From: Mycobacterium sp.
GTDB lineage: Bacteria; Actinomycetota; Actinomycetes; Mycobacteriales; Mycobacteriaceae
DNA length: 36,028 bases
Direction of reading: 5' to 3'
Assembly (NCBI GenBank): GCA_025963385.1
Contig: JAOPUT010000321.1
Location: forward strand, 1 to 36,028
Positions 9,221 to 17,549 of the stretch are shown here, piece by piece (the first letter of the stretch is position 1; each line of letters begins with the position of its first letter). Both the position numbers and the translations under genes were made by a program. A model generated the notes under the pieces. The model was given only the letters and a program-made list of their open reading frames with translations, was not told the DNA's origin and ran no database searches.

Positions 9221-11035
9221 GTGGAAGCGACGCCTTTTGGGCACTATCGGCTCCAGGAGCTGCTGGGCCGGGGCGGCATGGGGGAGGTCTACCGTGCCTA
9301 CGACACGAAGACCGACCGTGTCGTGGCGCTCAAGGTGCTGCCGCACCACCTGGCCCAGGACAGCACGTTCCAGCAGCGCTTTCGCCGTGAATCACAGGCT
9401 GCCGCGAGTCTGAACGACCCCCACGTGGTGCCCATCCACGGCTACGGCGAGATCGACGGTCGGCTCTATCTCGACATGCGGCTGATCCAGGGCAAGACCC
9501 TGGGCGACATCCTGGCCGACGGCGAGCGGCCGGTCTCGCCGGAACTCGCCGTCAAGGTCGTCGAGCAGGTCGGGATGGCGCTCGACGACGCGCACGCGGC
9601 GGGCCTGATCCATCGCGACGTCAAACCGTCGAACATCCTGATCACCGAACGGGAGTTCGCCTACCTGATCGACTTCGGCCTCGCGCGGACGGCGGGCGAG
9701 GCGGGGATGACGACGGCGGGCAGCACGCTCGGCACGTTGGCGTACATGGCGCCGGAGCGCTTCAACCAAGGGCAGAGTGACCCCCGTTCCGACGTCTACG
9801 CGTTGACGTGTGTGCTCTACGAGTCCCTCACGGGTTCGCGGCCCTACCCCGCCGACAGCCTCGAACAGCAGATCGCCGGGCACATGGTGTCGCCGCCGCC
9901 GCGGCCGTCGGCGATCAATCCGAAGCTGGCGGCGTTCGATGACGTCATCGCCACGGGCATGGCCAAGAAACCGGGTCAGCGCTTCCAGACCGGCGCGGAT
10001 CTGGCCGCTGCCGCGCGGCGTGCGCTCAGTGCGCCGATCAGGGGGACCGGCCGTTCCGGACGGCACTCGGCGGGCCGGGTGCCGACGTCGACCCGTCGCC
10101 GTCCGTCGGGTCGGCTGGTCGCGATCGCAGCCGCGGTGGTCCTGGTGGCCGCGTTCGGCACCTTCGGTGCGTGGCAGTTGACTGGCGGGCCGGATCGCAG
10201 CGACACCCGGCAGGCCGGCGTGGCGAACAGCACGGCGCCGCCGGACCCGGACCTCGCGCCTGGGGCGGTGGCGTCGATCGCGGCGACGGTCCCTGCGGAC
10301 ATCCGGGCGTCGGGCCGACTGATCGTCGGTGTCAACGTGCCTTATGCCCCAAACGAATTCAAGGATGCGAACGGTCAGATCGTCGGGTTCGACGTCGATC
10401 TGATGAACGCGATCGCGCGGACCCTCGGCCTGGCCCCCGAGTATCGGGAGACCGCGTTCGAGGCGATCATCCCCTCGGTGCGTGCCGAGGACTTCAACGT
10501 CGGGATGTCGTCCTTCACCGACACCATCGAGCGTCAGGCGGCGGTCGACTTCGTCACCTACTTCCAGGCGGGCACCCTGTGGGCGAAGCGTCCCGGCACG
10601 ACGGTCGATCCGGAGAACGCGTGCGGACTGCGCGTCGGCGTGGCGTACGGCGCCCTGCAGGAGACCGAGGAGATCCCGGCGAAGAGCACCGCGTGCGTCA
10701 ACGCTGGGATGGCGCCCATCGACAAGGTCGTCTACGTGCGCCAGGACGATCTGACGAAGGCGCTGATCGCTGGCGAGGTCGACGCGATGGCTGCGGACTC
10801 TCCGGTGACCGGGTTTGCGGTCAAGACCAGTGGCGGTGCGTTGGAGGAGGCGGGTGACGTCACCGACCCGCAGCCGTACGGCTGGCCGGTGGCGAAGGGA
10901 TCCGCACTGGCGGAATCCCTGCGCCAAGCGCTCGAACATCTGATGAAGACCGGCGAATACCGCACCATCTCCACGATCTGGGGCGTGGAGAAGGGCATGG
11001 TCGACAAGTCGGTCGTCAACGGCGCGACCCGCTGA
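9221..11035 (+). CDS. Transmembrane Ser/Thr protein kinase with extracellular solute-binding sensor domain
   Basis: 604-aa receptor kinase. The Hanks-type kinase domain (about 7-270) is complete: glycine loop GRGGMGEVY, Lys38 in VALKVL, HRDVKPSN (Asp133), DFGLA (Asp151) and the APE motif MAPER. A basic juxtamembrane linker leads to one transmembrane helix (299-317). The external part (355-590) is a type-3 periplasmic binding protein domain: GRLIVGVNVPYAPNEF, GFDVDLMNAIARTLG, FEAIIPSV, MAADSPVTG. Such domains usually bind amino acids or small polar ligands, so the protein probably turns extracellular ligand binding into phosphorylation. GTG 9221 has GAGGAG upstream. A T7SS-like gene set follows 70 bp downstream. 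Confidence 0.93.
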   Translation: MEATPFGHYRLQELLGRGGMGEVYRAYDTKTDRVVALKVLPHHLAQDSTFQQRFRRESQAAASLNDPHVVPIHGYGEIDGRLYLDMRLIQGKTLGDILADGERPVSPELAVKVVEQVGMALDDAHAAGLIHRDVKPSNILITEREFAYLIDFGLARTAGEAGMTTAGSTLGTLAYMAPERFNQGQSDPRSDVYALTCVLYESLTGSRPYPADSLEQQIAGHMVSPPPRPSAINPKLAAFDDVIATGMAKKPGQRFQTGADLAAAARRALSAPIRGTGRSGRHSAGRVPTSTRRRPSGRLVAIAAAVVLVAAFGTFGAWQLTGGPDRSDTRQAGVANSTAPPDPDLAPGAVASIAATVPADIRASGRLIVGVNVPYAPNEFKDANGQIVGFDVDLMNAIARTLGLAPEYRETAFEAIIPSVRAEDFNVGMSSFTDTIERQAAVDFVTYFQAGTLWAKRPGTTVDPENACGLRVGVAYGALQETEEIPAKSTACVNAGMAPIDKVVYVRQDDLTKALIAGEVDAMAADSPVTGFAVKTSGGALEEAGDVTDPQPYGWPVAKGSALAESLRQALEHLMKTGEYRTISTIWGVEKGMVDKSVVNGATR

Positions 11036-11066
11036 GATTGGTGAACTCGGGTTAGCTCGAGGGCGG

Positions 11067-11072
11067 GATAAT
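11067..11072 (+). promoter_or_regulatory. Possible -10 element GATAAT
   Basis: A near-consensus -10 box in the 70-bp gap between the kinase gene and the EspC-like gene, 34 bp upstream of ATG 11106. No clear -35 is seen at the right distance. It would let the secretion-related genes be transcribed separately from the kinase. Confidence 0.3.
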
Positions 11073-11105
11073 GGAAGACGAACTCGACGTTGCCAAGGGG
11101 TACCG

Positions 11106-11390
11106 ATGGACGTAGATCCGCAGGTGTTGCGGGCGCTCGCTGGACAGGCCGACCGCGTGTCCGGGGTGATCACGTCCGCGAACGTCGGCACGAAGGCGTC
11201 GACGGCCGCCGACGGGCTTCCCGGATCGACGACGCAGTGGTCGGCGCACGCCGTAGGGGCACACTTCACGACGATGGCCGATCAACTCGCCCAGAACGTC
11301 ACCAAGATGGGGCAGGCGGTGCGCGGTGCCGGTGGCGCCTTCGACGTCGCCGATGACTCGCTGGCGGGCACCCTGGACGGGCTGTTCTGA
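11106..11390 (+). CDS. EspC/DUF2580-family small T7SS-type protein
   Basis: 94-aa protein. MDVDPQVLRALAGQADRVSG is the usual opening of EspC-like (DUF2580) proteins, small helical proteins linked to ESX/type VII secretion. A WXG-like WSAHAVGAHF lies mid-protein and the C-terminus has an acidic turn (FDVADDSLAG). ATG 11106 follows AAGGGG six bases upstream. It lies 3 bp before the larger WXG-like protein, as in chaperone/partner pairs, so it probably pairs with that protein for export. Confidence 0.8.
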   Translation: MDVDPQVLRALAGQADRVSGVITSANVGTKASTAADGLPGSTTQWSAHAVGAHFTTMADQLAQNVTKMGQAVRGAGGAFDVADDSLAGTLDGLF

Positions 11391-11393
11391 CCT

Positions 11394-12767
11394 GTGCTGC
11401 CTTCGCGACCCACCCTGCGGGGGTGGAATCCGGATTCGTTGACGGCGTCGGCCGCCGCGATCACCTCCGGTGCCAGGTCGATCGCGGACGCGGTCGAGGG
11501 TCTCGACGACGCCTGCGGGCGCATGCCCGAGACCAAGACGTGGTCGGGACGGTCCCACGACGCTGCGACGGCGATGTTCGGACGGGCCGGCAGGGACGCG
11601 CTGAAGTTCTCCTCGTACACGAATGCGATGGCGGCGGCGCTGCGGCACGGCAGTGACACCATCGGCCCGGCTCGAAATGCGTTGCTCAACAAGGCCGATC
11701 AGGTCGACGCGGGGCCGCTGAACGTGACCGATCAGTGGGTGGTGCTGATCGACCCCGTGCGGATGTCGGCGGAGGACCTGGCGAAACTCGAGACGTTGGC
11801 GCGATCGGAGCAGGAAGCCATCAACGGATTGTTGAGTGCGGTCGGCGATGCGGACGACGCGACGGCGAACGCAGTCGTGGCCGCGGGCAAGGACTTCGGG
11901 TTCGTCGAGGCGGGGTCGCCCACCGACCTCGGCTCGATGATGGTGCCGGTCGCGCAGCGTCCCGGCGATCAGGTGCCCGATCCGCGGGATGCCCTCGGGG
12001 TGGTCGCGCAGGAGGCGATTCGCAACGGGGACATGTCGGTCAACGTGCGAGACGTCAGTGCGCCCGTGAAGGACCAGTACGGGGACGAGGTCACGACGGT
12101 CACCATGCAGGACGGCAGCAAGAAGGTGCTGACCAAATACGATCCGTTCGACTGGCCGAGCAAGCAGAACTTCGCTTCGGTCACGGAGTACGACAAGGAC
12201 GGCGATCAGGTGTCGGAGACCAGCTCGTGGCACGACTTCGGCACCGATTCCGACATCACGACCACGACGTGGCCCAGCGGTGCGAGCTACACGATGACGA
12301 TGGACTCGTCCGGCTATCGATCGGCCGGATTCACGACGGCCGACGGCAGGCACTCAGCCGTTCCCGTCGCAATGATCGACGACTTGTCCAATTACTCGGG
12401 GGGCCTCATGACCGGCTTGGAGAAACACATCGCGGGTGGCGGCTCGCTGCCCATGGTGACCGCCGAATCCATCGAGAACGTCGGCAAGGCAACGAAGTTC
12501 GGCGGTCCCGCCCTCAGCTTGGCGACCACCGCCTTCGACATGATGATGGCGGAGACGCCTCGAGACGCCTGCATCGCGGCCGTCTCGGGCGCAGGCGGGT
12601 TCGGCGGTGGCTGGGGTCTGGCGGAAGGGGGCGCAGCAGCCGGCGCCCTGTTTCCACCCGCTGCACCAATCGCGGTTCCAGTTCTCGCGGCGGGAGGGGC
12701 GATTCTCGGTGGCTTCTGGGGCGCCGACCTCGGGAAGTTCGTCGGGGAGGTCGTGTGTCCGTACTGA
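11394..12767 (+). CDS. WXG-like putative T7SS substrate with glycine-rich C-terminal domain
   Basis: 457-aa protein of unrecognised exact family. Residues 1-105 are helical with a TWSGRS turn, like the N-terminal secretion modules of large ESX substrates. Residues 175-320 contain polar beta-rich repeats (DEVTTVTMQDGSKKVLTKYD, WPSGASYTM). The last 65 residues are Gly/Ala-rich and hydrophobic (GAGGFGGGWGLAEGG, AGGAILGGFWGADLGKF), resembling glycine-zipper membrane-inserting tails. GTG 11394 starts 3 bp after the EspC-like stop. A membrane protein overlaps its 3' end, which is the arrangement expected for a toxin with its immunity protein; the toxin reading is inference. Confidence 0.65.
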   Translation: MLPSRPTLRGWNPDSLTASAAAITSGARSIADAVEGLDDACGRMPETKTWSGRSHDAATAMFGRAGRDALKFSSYTNAMAAALRHGSDTIGPARNALLNKADQVDAGPLNVTDQWVVLIDPVRMSAEDLAKLETLARSEQEAINGLLSAVGDADDATANAVVAAGKDFGFVEAGSPTDLGSMMVPVAQRPGDQVPDPRDALGVVAQEAIRNGDMSVNVRDVSAPVKDQYGDEVTTVTMQDGSKKVLTKYDPFDWPSKQNFASVTEYDKDGDQVSETSSWHDFGTDSDITTTTWPSGASYTMTMDSSGYRSAGFTTADGRHSAVPVAMIDDLSNYSGGLMTGLEKHIAGGGSLPMVTAESIENVGKATKFGGPALSLATTAFDMMMAETPRDACIAAVSGAGGFGGGWGLAEGGAAAGALFPPAAPIAVPVLAAGGAILGGFWGADLGKFVGEVVCPY

Positions 12768-13531
12768 CGCTGCCCGAACCCGCCAACTGGCCCGCCGGCG
12801 GACGCCGGGTGTGGCGGTTCACGTTGGTCTTCGTGGCGATCTTCGTGATCGGAGTCGTCGTCAGTGCGCATCGTGCACTTCTTGGCGACTATGTCGCAGC
12901 CTTCTTCGCAATAGCGCTACTGGCCCCGGTCACCTTGCTCGTTGTCGCACTGCAGCTGGTGTCCCGGGGACGTACGTCGCTGCGCGCAGGCCAGGACGGG
13001 ACGGGCACGACGCTGCGCACCGATCGCACGTTCAGCACGTTGACGCTCACGACATTCGGCGTGTACATCCCGCTTGGGATCGCCTTCGTCGTCTTCTCGC
13101 TCACCGGAGACCTCGAAGTGTTCGCGTCCGAGCGTGCCCGGATCGCTGCGACGGTGCTCATGGTCTTCGTCGTGGGCACCCTCATCACGGGTCTCATCGG
13201 CGCGTGGCGGCGCGGTGGAATCGGGTACGTCGAACTCAAGCCATCCGGCCTCGACATCGCGAACATCAAGAGCACCGAGTCGGTCGCCTGGGCCGACGTC
13301 GCCGACGTCGCCGATCATTCCGAGGTCACCAAGAAGACCCGCAACGCCGTCGTGCTCCGGTTGCGGGACGGCACCGAGAAGACCATTGACGGCGCCGACT
13401 TCTACGTGCCCCGTGGGGTCGGGCTGTACTGGATGGTGCGGCACTACTGGCGGCACGCCGACGACCGCGTCGAACTCACCGATGCCCGCGCGCTGCAGCG
13501 ACTCGACGAAGGCCGGTTCGATCTCACCTAG
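12755..13531 (+). CDS. Four-helix membrane protein, candidate immunity/partner protein
   Basis: 258-aa membrane protein with about four transmembrane helices (RFTLVFVAIFVIGVVVSA; YVAAFFAIALLAPVTLLVVA; TFGVYIPLGIAFVVFSL; TVLMVFVVGTLITGLIGAW). A soluble C-terminal domain (about 150-258) resembles a small PH-like fold (GYVELKPSGLDIANI, NAVVLRLRDGTEKTI). GTG 12755 is chosen because GGGGAGG lies a few bases upstream and the gene then overlaps the upstream stop by 13 bp. Translational coupling to the WXG-like protein suggests it protects against or works with that protein. Its TAG stop shares CTAG with the convergent SEC-C gene. Confidence 0.75.
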   Translation: MSVLTLPEPANWPAGGRRVWRFTLVFVAIFVIGVVVSAHRALLGDYVAAFFAIALLAPVTLLVVALQLVSRGRTSLRAGQDGTGTTLRTDRTFSTLTLTTFGVYIPLGIAFVVFSLTGDLEVFASERARIAATVLMVFVVGTLITGLIGAWRRGGIGYVELKPSGLDIANIKSTESVAWADVADVADHSEVTKKTRNAVVLRLRDGTEKTIDGADFYVPRGVGLYWMVRHYWRHADDRVELTDARALQRLDEGRFDLT

Positions 13532-13929
13532 GCCCGGCCGTGGCACTTTCCGTAGCGCTTGCCGCTGTCGCAGAAACACGGCCCGCGTCGGGGAAGCGGA
13601 AGGCGGTCCAACCGCCCCGTGGAGACGTTGGAGATGACCTCGTCGAGCTGGTCTGGCGGCGCGGTCTCCTCGGCGATCACGTACAGCGCCAACAGGACGT
13701 CCACGATGGTGGTCAGCGGTTCGTCGACCGGTTGCGCGGAGTGCAGCGAGAGCTTGAGTCGCTGCAGACTCCCCAGCGGCATGCCGTAGAGCATGGCGTG
13801 CAACTCGACGCCGCTGCGCTCAGGTGCTGGATGTCCGCAGTACGGGCACGGCGAGTTGCTCGCAGCCGCGCCGGTCGGAAGGCCACATTGCGGACAGGCT
13901 CCGGTCACGATGACGACGCCCTCACTCAC
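13528..13929 (-). CDS. Zinc-ribbon protein with C-terminal SEC-C motif
   Basis: 133-aa cytoplasmic protein. The N-terminal zinc ribbon has two CxxC knuckles (ACPQCGLPTG and SPCPYCGHP). The C-terminus ends in a SEC-C motif, PCFCDSGKRYGKCHG, the zinc-binding sequence also found at the SecA tail and in stand-alone proteins of unknown function. A helical region joins the two. GTG 13929 is chosen because GGGAGCGGAGC precedes it and the zinc ribbon begins ten residues later; an upstream ATG at 13986 would add an unlikely leader. A role in binding SecB-like chaperones, ribosomes or nucleic acid is possible but unproven. Confidence 0.85.
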   Translation of the reverse strand: MSEGVVIVTGACPQCGLPTGAAASNSPCPYCGHPAPERSGVELHAMLYGMPLGSLQRLKLSLHSAQPVDEPLTTIVDVLLALYVIAEETAPPDQLDEVISNVSTGRLDRLPLPRRGPCFCDSGKRYGKCHGRA

Positions 13930-14202
13930 GCTCCGCTCCCGTCTGGCTAACCACAAGCCAGAGATTCGCATGGTCCTCAAGTACAACTTACGTACTGGAG
14001 CGCCATTCAGGCAAACTCGCAGCGGTCACGTGGTTGGACGCGGGACTGATGAACCGTGTCCCCTGATCGGAGGACACCCGATTCGTCCTAGGTAGCCACT
14101 GGTCGGTGGACAGCCCCGTCCCCTCGTCTGCGACATAGTTGTCTCATCGGCGGAAATGATCCGCTTAGGAAGCCAAAAGGCAACTCACACAAGGGGATTC
14201 AC
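13930..14202. other. Divergent intergenic region, no gene seen
   Basis: 273 bp between the SEC-C gene (minus) and a secreted-protein gene (plus). It contains a small inverted repeat AGTAC-N7-GTACT at 13980-13996, near the SEC-C start, and no convincing reading frame or terminator. It probably holds the two divergent promoters. Confidence 0.5.
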
Positions 14203-14433
14203 ATGAACGACGTCGACCGCCGCCGCCTCATGGCAGGCTTCTTCCTGCTCGCCGCGCCCGCTCTCATCGCCCTTGGTGCCTTGGGTCTGGCAGGAGAGGG
14301 CAGGGCCGACGCGTCGAGCGCCAACAACGGCCCGTCGATCAGCGCTCCGGTCCACCACGATGCCTTCCCGCAGCAGCACAACACCCCACAGCCCGGCACG
14401 TCGGTGCATCACCAGCACCAGAGGAACCGGTAG
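14203..14433 (+). CDS. Small exported His/Gln/Pro-rich protein
   Basis: 76-aa hypothetical secreted protein. RRRLMAGFFLLAAPALIALG is a signal-peptide-like segment, with possible cleavage near GEGRADA. The mature part is about 40 residues, unstructured and rich in His, Gln, Pro and Asn (VHHDAFPQQHN, VHHQHQRNR). The five or more histidines could bind metal. ATG 14203 has AAGGGGA eight bases upstream. It stands alone between two promoter regions. Confidence 0.7.
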   Translation: MNDVDRRRLMAGFFLLAAPALIALGALGLAGEGRADASSANNGPSISAPVHHDAFPQQHNTPQPGTSVHHQHQRNR

Positions 14434-14509
14434 GCAGCGGGGATTCGTCGGGGCACGCGCATAGCATCGATTCGAACCAGCAACGCGGCACAGGGGGAGT
14501 TCGACCGAC

Positions 14510-16162
14510 TTGACCATCACCGTCACCGAGACACCTCGCCTCGCCAACGCCGCCGAGCGCAAGGTGTGGCAGGCACTCGTCGAGCAACTGGAACCGAACG
14601 ATCTGCTGGTCCCGGGTCAGCGCGTCACGGATCATCTCAAGGATCACGAGGTCGACTTCGTCGTCGCCATCGAGGGCGCCGGCATCGTCTGCCTTGAGGT
14701 CAAGGGGGGCGAGGTCTGGCACGACGGCGTCGGCTGGTGGCAGAAGCGTGGCGGTCGGGACAGGGAGATCGAACCCGTCCGCCAGGCTCGCGAGGCCTGC
14801 TACGCGTTGCGGGACTTCGTCGAGAAGGATCCACGCTGGACGCAGGGGCGGCTGCGGTGGGACCACGTCGTCGTGTTGCCCAACACCGAGCTGCCCGCCG
14901 GCTTCGATCTCCCGGAGTGCCCGCGGTGGAAGGTCATCGACCGCTCCGATCTTCCGAATCTCGTCGACAAGCTGCACGAGATCCTGGTGCGCCAGGAATT
15001 GGACCGCCCGCTGTTGAGTCATCACGGCGTCGAGCAACTGGCAACGGCGTTGAGCGGCAGAGGCTTACCGCAACGGGACGTGGTCGCACGGGCGCTGGCC
15101 AATGAGGACGCCGCCGACGCGCTCACCGAACACCAGGCCGTCATCCTCGATGCCACGCGCCTGCTCACCCGCGTCGAGGTCCGCGGCGGCGCAGGCAGCG
15201 GCAAGACCTTCCTCGCCATGGAACAGGCTCGCCGTCTGGCGCAGAGCGGTCAGCGGGTCGCGCTGGTCTGCTACTCGCACGGTTTGGCGTCCTATCTGGA
15301 ACGCATCGCCGCCGCGTGGCCGCGGCGCCAACAGCCGGCCTACGTCGGTGAGTTCCACGATCTCGGCAAGCAGTGGGGTGCGCCCGAGGGGCCCGACGAA
15401 GCGCTGCGCAGCGACGAAACCGTTCAGTTCTGGGAGCATGATCTGCCGCTCCAGATGGCCGACCTCGCAGCCCAACTCGAGCCGGGTCACCGATTCGATG
15501 CCATCGTCGTCGACGAGGCGCAGGACTTCGCCGATGCGTGGTGGGACCCGCTGCTGGCATCGCTGCGCGACCCCGTCGAGGGTGGTATCTACGTCTTCAG
15601 CGATGAGGGGCAGCGAGTCTTCAACCGGCACGGTGCCCCGCCCGTACCGCTGGTGCCGTTGATTCTCGACCACAATCTGCGCAACACCCGCCAGATCGCC
15701 AATGCCTTTCAGCCGCTCGTCGACAGCCCGATGAAGTTCCTCGGCGGCGAGGGTCCGGCTGTCATATTCGTGCCGTGCGCTCGGGACAACGCGCTCGAGG
15801 TGGGGGACGATCAGATCGAGGTCCTCCTCGAAGATGGTTGGCGGCCTGAGGATTTGGCGTTGCTGACCACGGGAAGCCGTCATCCGGAGCAGGCCGAACG
15901 CCAGCGCGACGGCCACAAGGCCTACTGGGACACGTTCTGGGATGCCGACCAGGTGTTCTACGGTCACGTGCTCGGCTTCAAGGGCTTGGAGCGTCGAGCG
16001 GTGGTCGTGGTGGTCAACGAGGAGGCCAAGTTCGAGCGGTCCCGCGAGCGGCTCTACGTCGGGCTCTCCAGGGCGCGTGACCAGCTCGTCGTCTGTGGCG
16101 ATCCCGACTTCATCCGCGAAGTCGCCGGCCAAGATCTGGCCAGACGCCTCAACATCGTCTAA
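14510..16162 (+). CDS. NERD nuclease-SF1 helicase fusion
   Basis: 550-aa protein. The N-terminal NERD domain (about 12-130) has the nuclease-type core Asp49 (DHEVDFVVAIEG) and Glu63/Lys65 (CLEVKGG). The C-terminal UvrD/Rep-like SF1 helicase has Walker A GGAGSGKT (226-233), Walker B VVDEAQD (333-339), LILDHNLRNTRQI (motif IV region), GHVLGFKGLERRAVVVV and motif VI LYVGLSRARDQL. Such proteins act on DNA in repair or in defence against foreign DNA. TTG 14510 follows GGGGGAG by ten bases. It is a single-gene unit with no partner nuclease or methyltransferase beside it; the 5mC cassette lies about 7 kb away. Confidence 0.88.
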   Translation: MTITVTETPRLANAAERKVWQALVEQLEPNDLLVPGQRVTDHLKDHEVDFVVAIEGAGIVCLEVKGGEVWHDGVGWWQKRGGRDREIEPVRQAREACYALRDFVEKDPRWTQGRLRWDHVVVLPNTELPAGFDLPECPRWKVIDRSDLPNLVDKLHEILVRQELDRPLLSHHGVEQLATALSGRGLPQRDVVARALANEDAADALTEHQAVILDATRLLTRVEVRGGAGSGKTFLAMEQARRLAQSGQRVALVCYSHGLASYLERIAAAWPRRQQPAYVGEFHDLGKQWGAPEGPDEALRSDETVQFWEHDLPLQMADLAAQLEPGHRFDAIVVDEAQDFADAWWDPLLASLRDPVEGGIYVFSDEGQRVFNRHGAPPVPLVPLILDHNLRNTRQIANAFQPLVDSPMKFLGGEGPAVIFVPCARDNALEVGDDQIEVLLEDGWRPEDLALLTTGSRHPEQAERQRDGHKAYWDTFWDADQVFYGHVLGFKGLERRAVVVVVNEEAKFERSRERLYVGLSRARDQLVVCGDPDFIREVAGQDLARRLNIV

Positions 16163-16280
16163 CCATGGTGCTGCGGCCCCGCCGATGTCGGGGGTCGGGT
16201 TTCCGAGTGGCTCAGCGCCACCAATCACCGAGACGTAAAATTTCAGCAGTCAAGCACCATCGTTGGGGAATCGAGAGGAC

Positions 16281-17531
16281 ATGGCACCGTTGAGGACGGG
16301 GGCGGGGGCTCCCGACGTCGTGGTCACGGCGGTCACATCCACCACGTCGATCTCCACCGACGCGGAAGAGACCTGGCAGCAGCTGCTTGAGGGCAAGAGC
16401 GGCATCGGGTTGCTCGACAAACCATTCGTCGCCGAGTTCGATCTTCCGGTCCGCATCGGTGGCCAGCTCTGCGAGGAATTCGATCACCACCTCAACCGGG
16501 TCGAGCTGCGCCGGCTGTCCTACCTGCAGAAGATGGCCTTGATCCTCAGCCGCCGTCTCTGGGACCAGGCAGGCCTCGAGGACATCGACACCACGCGACT
16601 GATGATCTCCCTCGGCCTTGCGCTGGGCACCTCCGAGGAGGTGGTCGTCCAGTACGACACCTTCAAGGCGAAGGGCTTGCGCGCCGTGTCGCCGCTGGCC
16701 ATCCAGATGTACATGCCCAATTCACCCGCGGCGGCCGTCGCGCTTGAGCGAAAGGCCAAGGCGGGCATCGTGACTCCGCAGATGTCGGACTCCTCGGGGG
16801 CGGCCGCCATCGCCGAGGCGTGGCGCGGCATCATCTTCGGTGACGCCGAGTTCGCCATCTGCGGCGGTATCGACACCTGGCTCGCCGCGGTGCCCATCGC
16901 CGCCTACAACCGCCTCGGTCTGCTCTCGAGGAACAACGACGACCCCACCGGCGCCTGCCGGCCCTTCGACACCGACCGGGACGGGACGGTGTTCAGCGAG
17001 GGCGGCGCGCTGATGCTGATCGAGACGGAGGAGCACGCCGTTGCCCGCGGCGCGCCGATCCTCGGCAGGCTGATGGGCGCCGCCATCACCTCCGACGCGT
17101 ATGACGACGTCGCGCAGGATCCCACCGGCGAGTCCGCGGCCCGCGCCATCACCCGCGCCATCGAGCTCGCAGGCATCACGCCCGACGACATCGACCTCGT
17201 CACCGCGCACGCCCCGGGCACCCGCCCCGGCGATCTGGCCGAGGCGGCGGCGCTGCACCAGGTGTTCGAGGGGCACTCGCCAGCGGTATACGCGCCCCGC
17301 GGGGCACTCGGACATTGTTGGGGCGCAACGGGAGCCATCGATGCACTGCTCACGGTGCAGGCCCTGCGCGATCACGTGGTGCCGCCCACCCTGAACCTGC
17401 GGACGGTCGACCCCGACGTCGACCTCGACGTGGTCGCCGACGAACCCCGCCGCGCGGACTACCGCTACGCGCTGACCGACTGTTTCGGGTTCGGTGGCTT
17501 CAACGTCGCGCTGGTATTCGGCGCCGCGTAG
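16281..17531 (+). CDS. KasA/FabF-type ketosynthase homologue lacking the catalytic cysteine
   Basis: 416-aa thiolase-fold protein, the same length as mycobacterial KasA. The two active-site histidines are kept: VTAHAPGT (His310) and GALGHCWGATGA (His345). The nucleophile elbow reads MSDSSGAAAIAEAWR, with Asp170 where KasA-type enzymes have Cys, and the conserved active-site Lys before the second His is Arg (Arg340). Condensation through an acyl-cysteine is therefore not possible as usual. It may be a decarboxylase-like or partner subunit, comparable in idea to chain-length factors, or a regulator of mycolate FAS-II. ATG 16281 is chosen because it gives the family length; the TTG at 16263 has no good ribosome site. 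Confidence 0.88.
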   Translation: MAPLRTGAGAPDVVVTAVTSTTSISTDAEETWQQLLEGKSGIGLLDKPFVAEFDLPVRIGGQLCEEFDHHLNRVELRRLSYLQKMALILSRRLWDQAGLEDIDTTRLMISLGLALGTSEEVVVQYDTFKAKGLRAVSPLAIQMYMPNSPAAAVALERKAKAGIVTPQMSDSSGAAAIAEAWRGIIFGDAEFAICGGIDTWLAAVPIAAYNRLGLLSRNNDDPTGACRPFDTDRDGTVFSEGGALMLIETEEHAVARGAPILGRLMGAAITSDAYDDVAQDPTGESAARAITRAIELAGITPDDIDLVTAHAPGTRPGDLAEAAALHQVFEGHSPAVYAPRGALGHCWGATGAIDALLTVQALRDHVVPPTLNLRTVDPDVDLDVVADEPRRADYRYALTDCFGFGGFNVALVFGAA

Positions 17532-17549
17532 CCGTACTGCTGTGCCACC

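Noticed and set aside
9392..11269. 625-codon open frame on the minus strand opposite the kinase gene
   Set aside because: It is the usual antisense shadow in high-GC DNA; it lacks domains and is Arg/His/Gly-biased, while the plus strand encodes a complete kinase plus binding domain.
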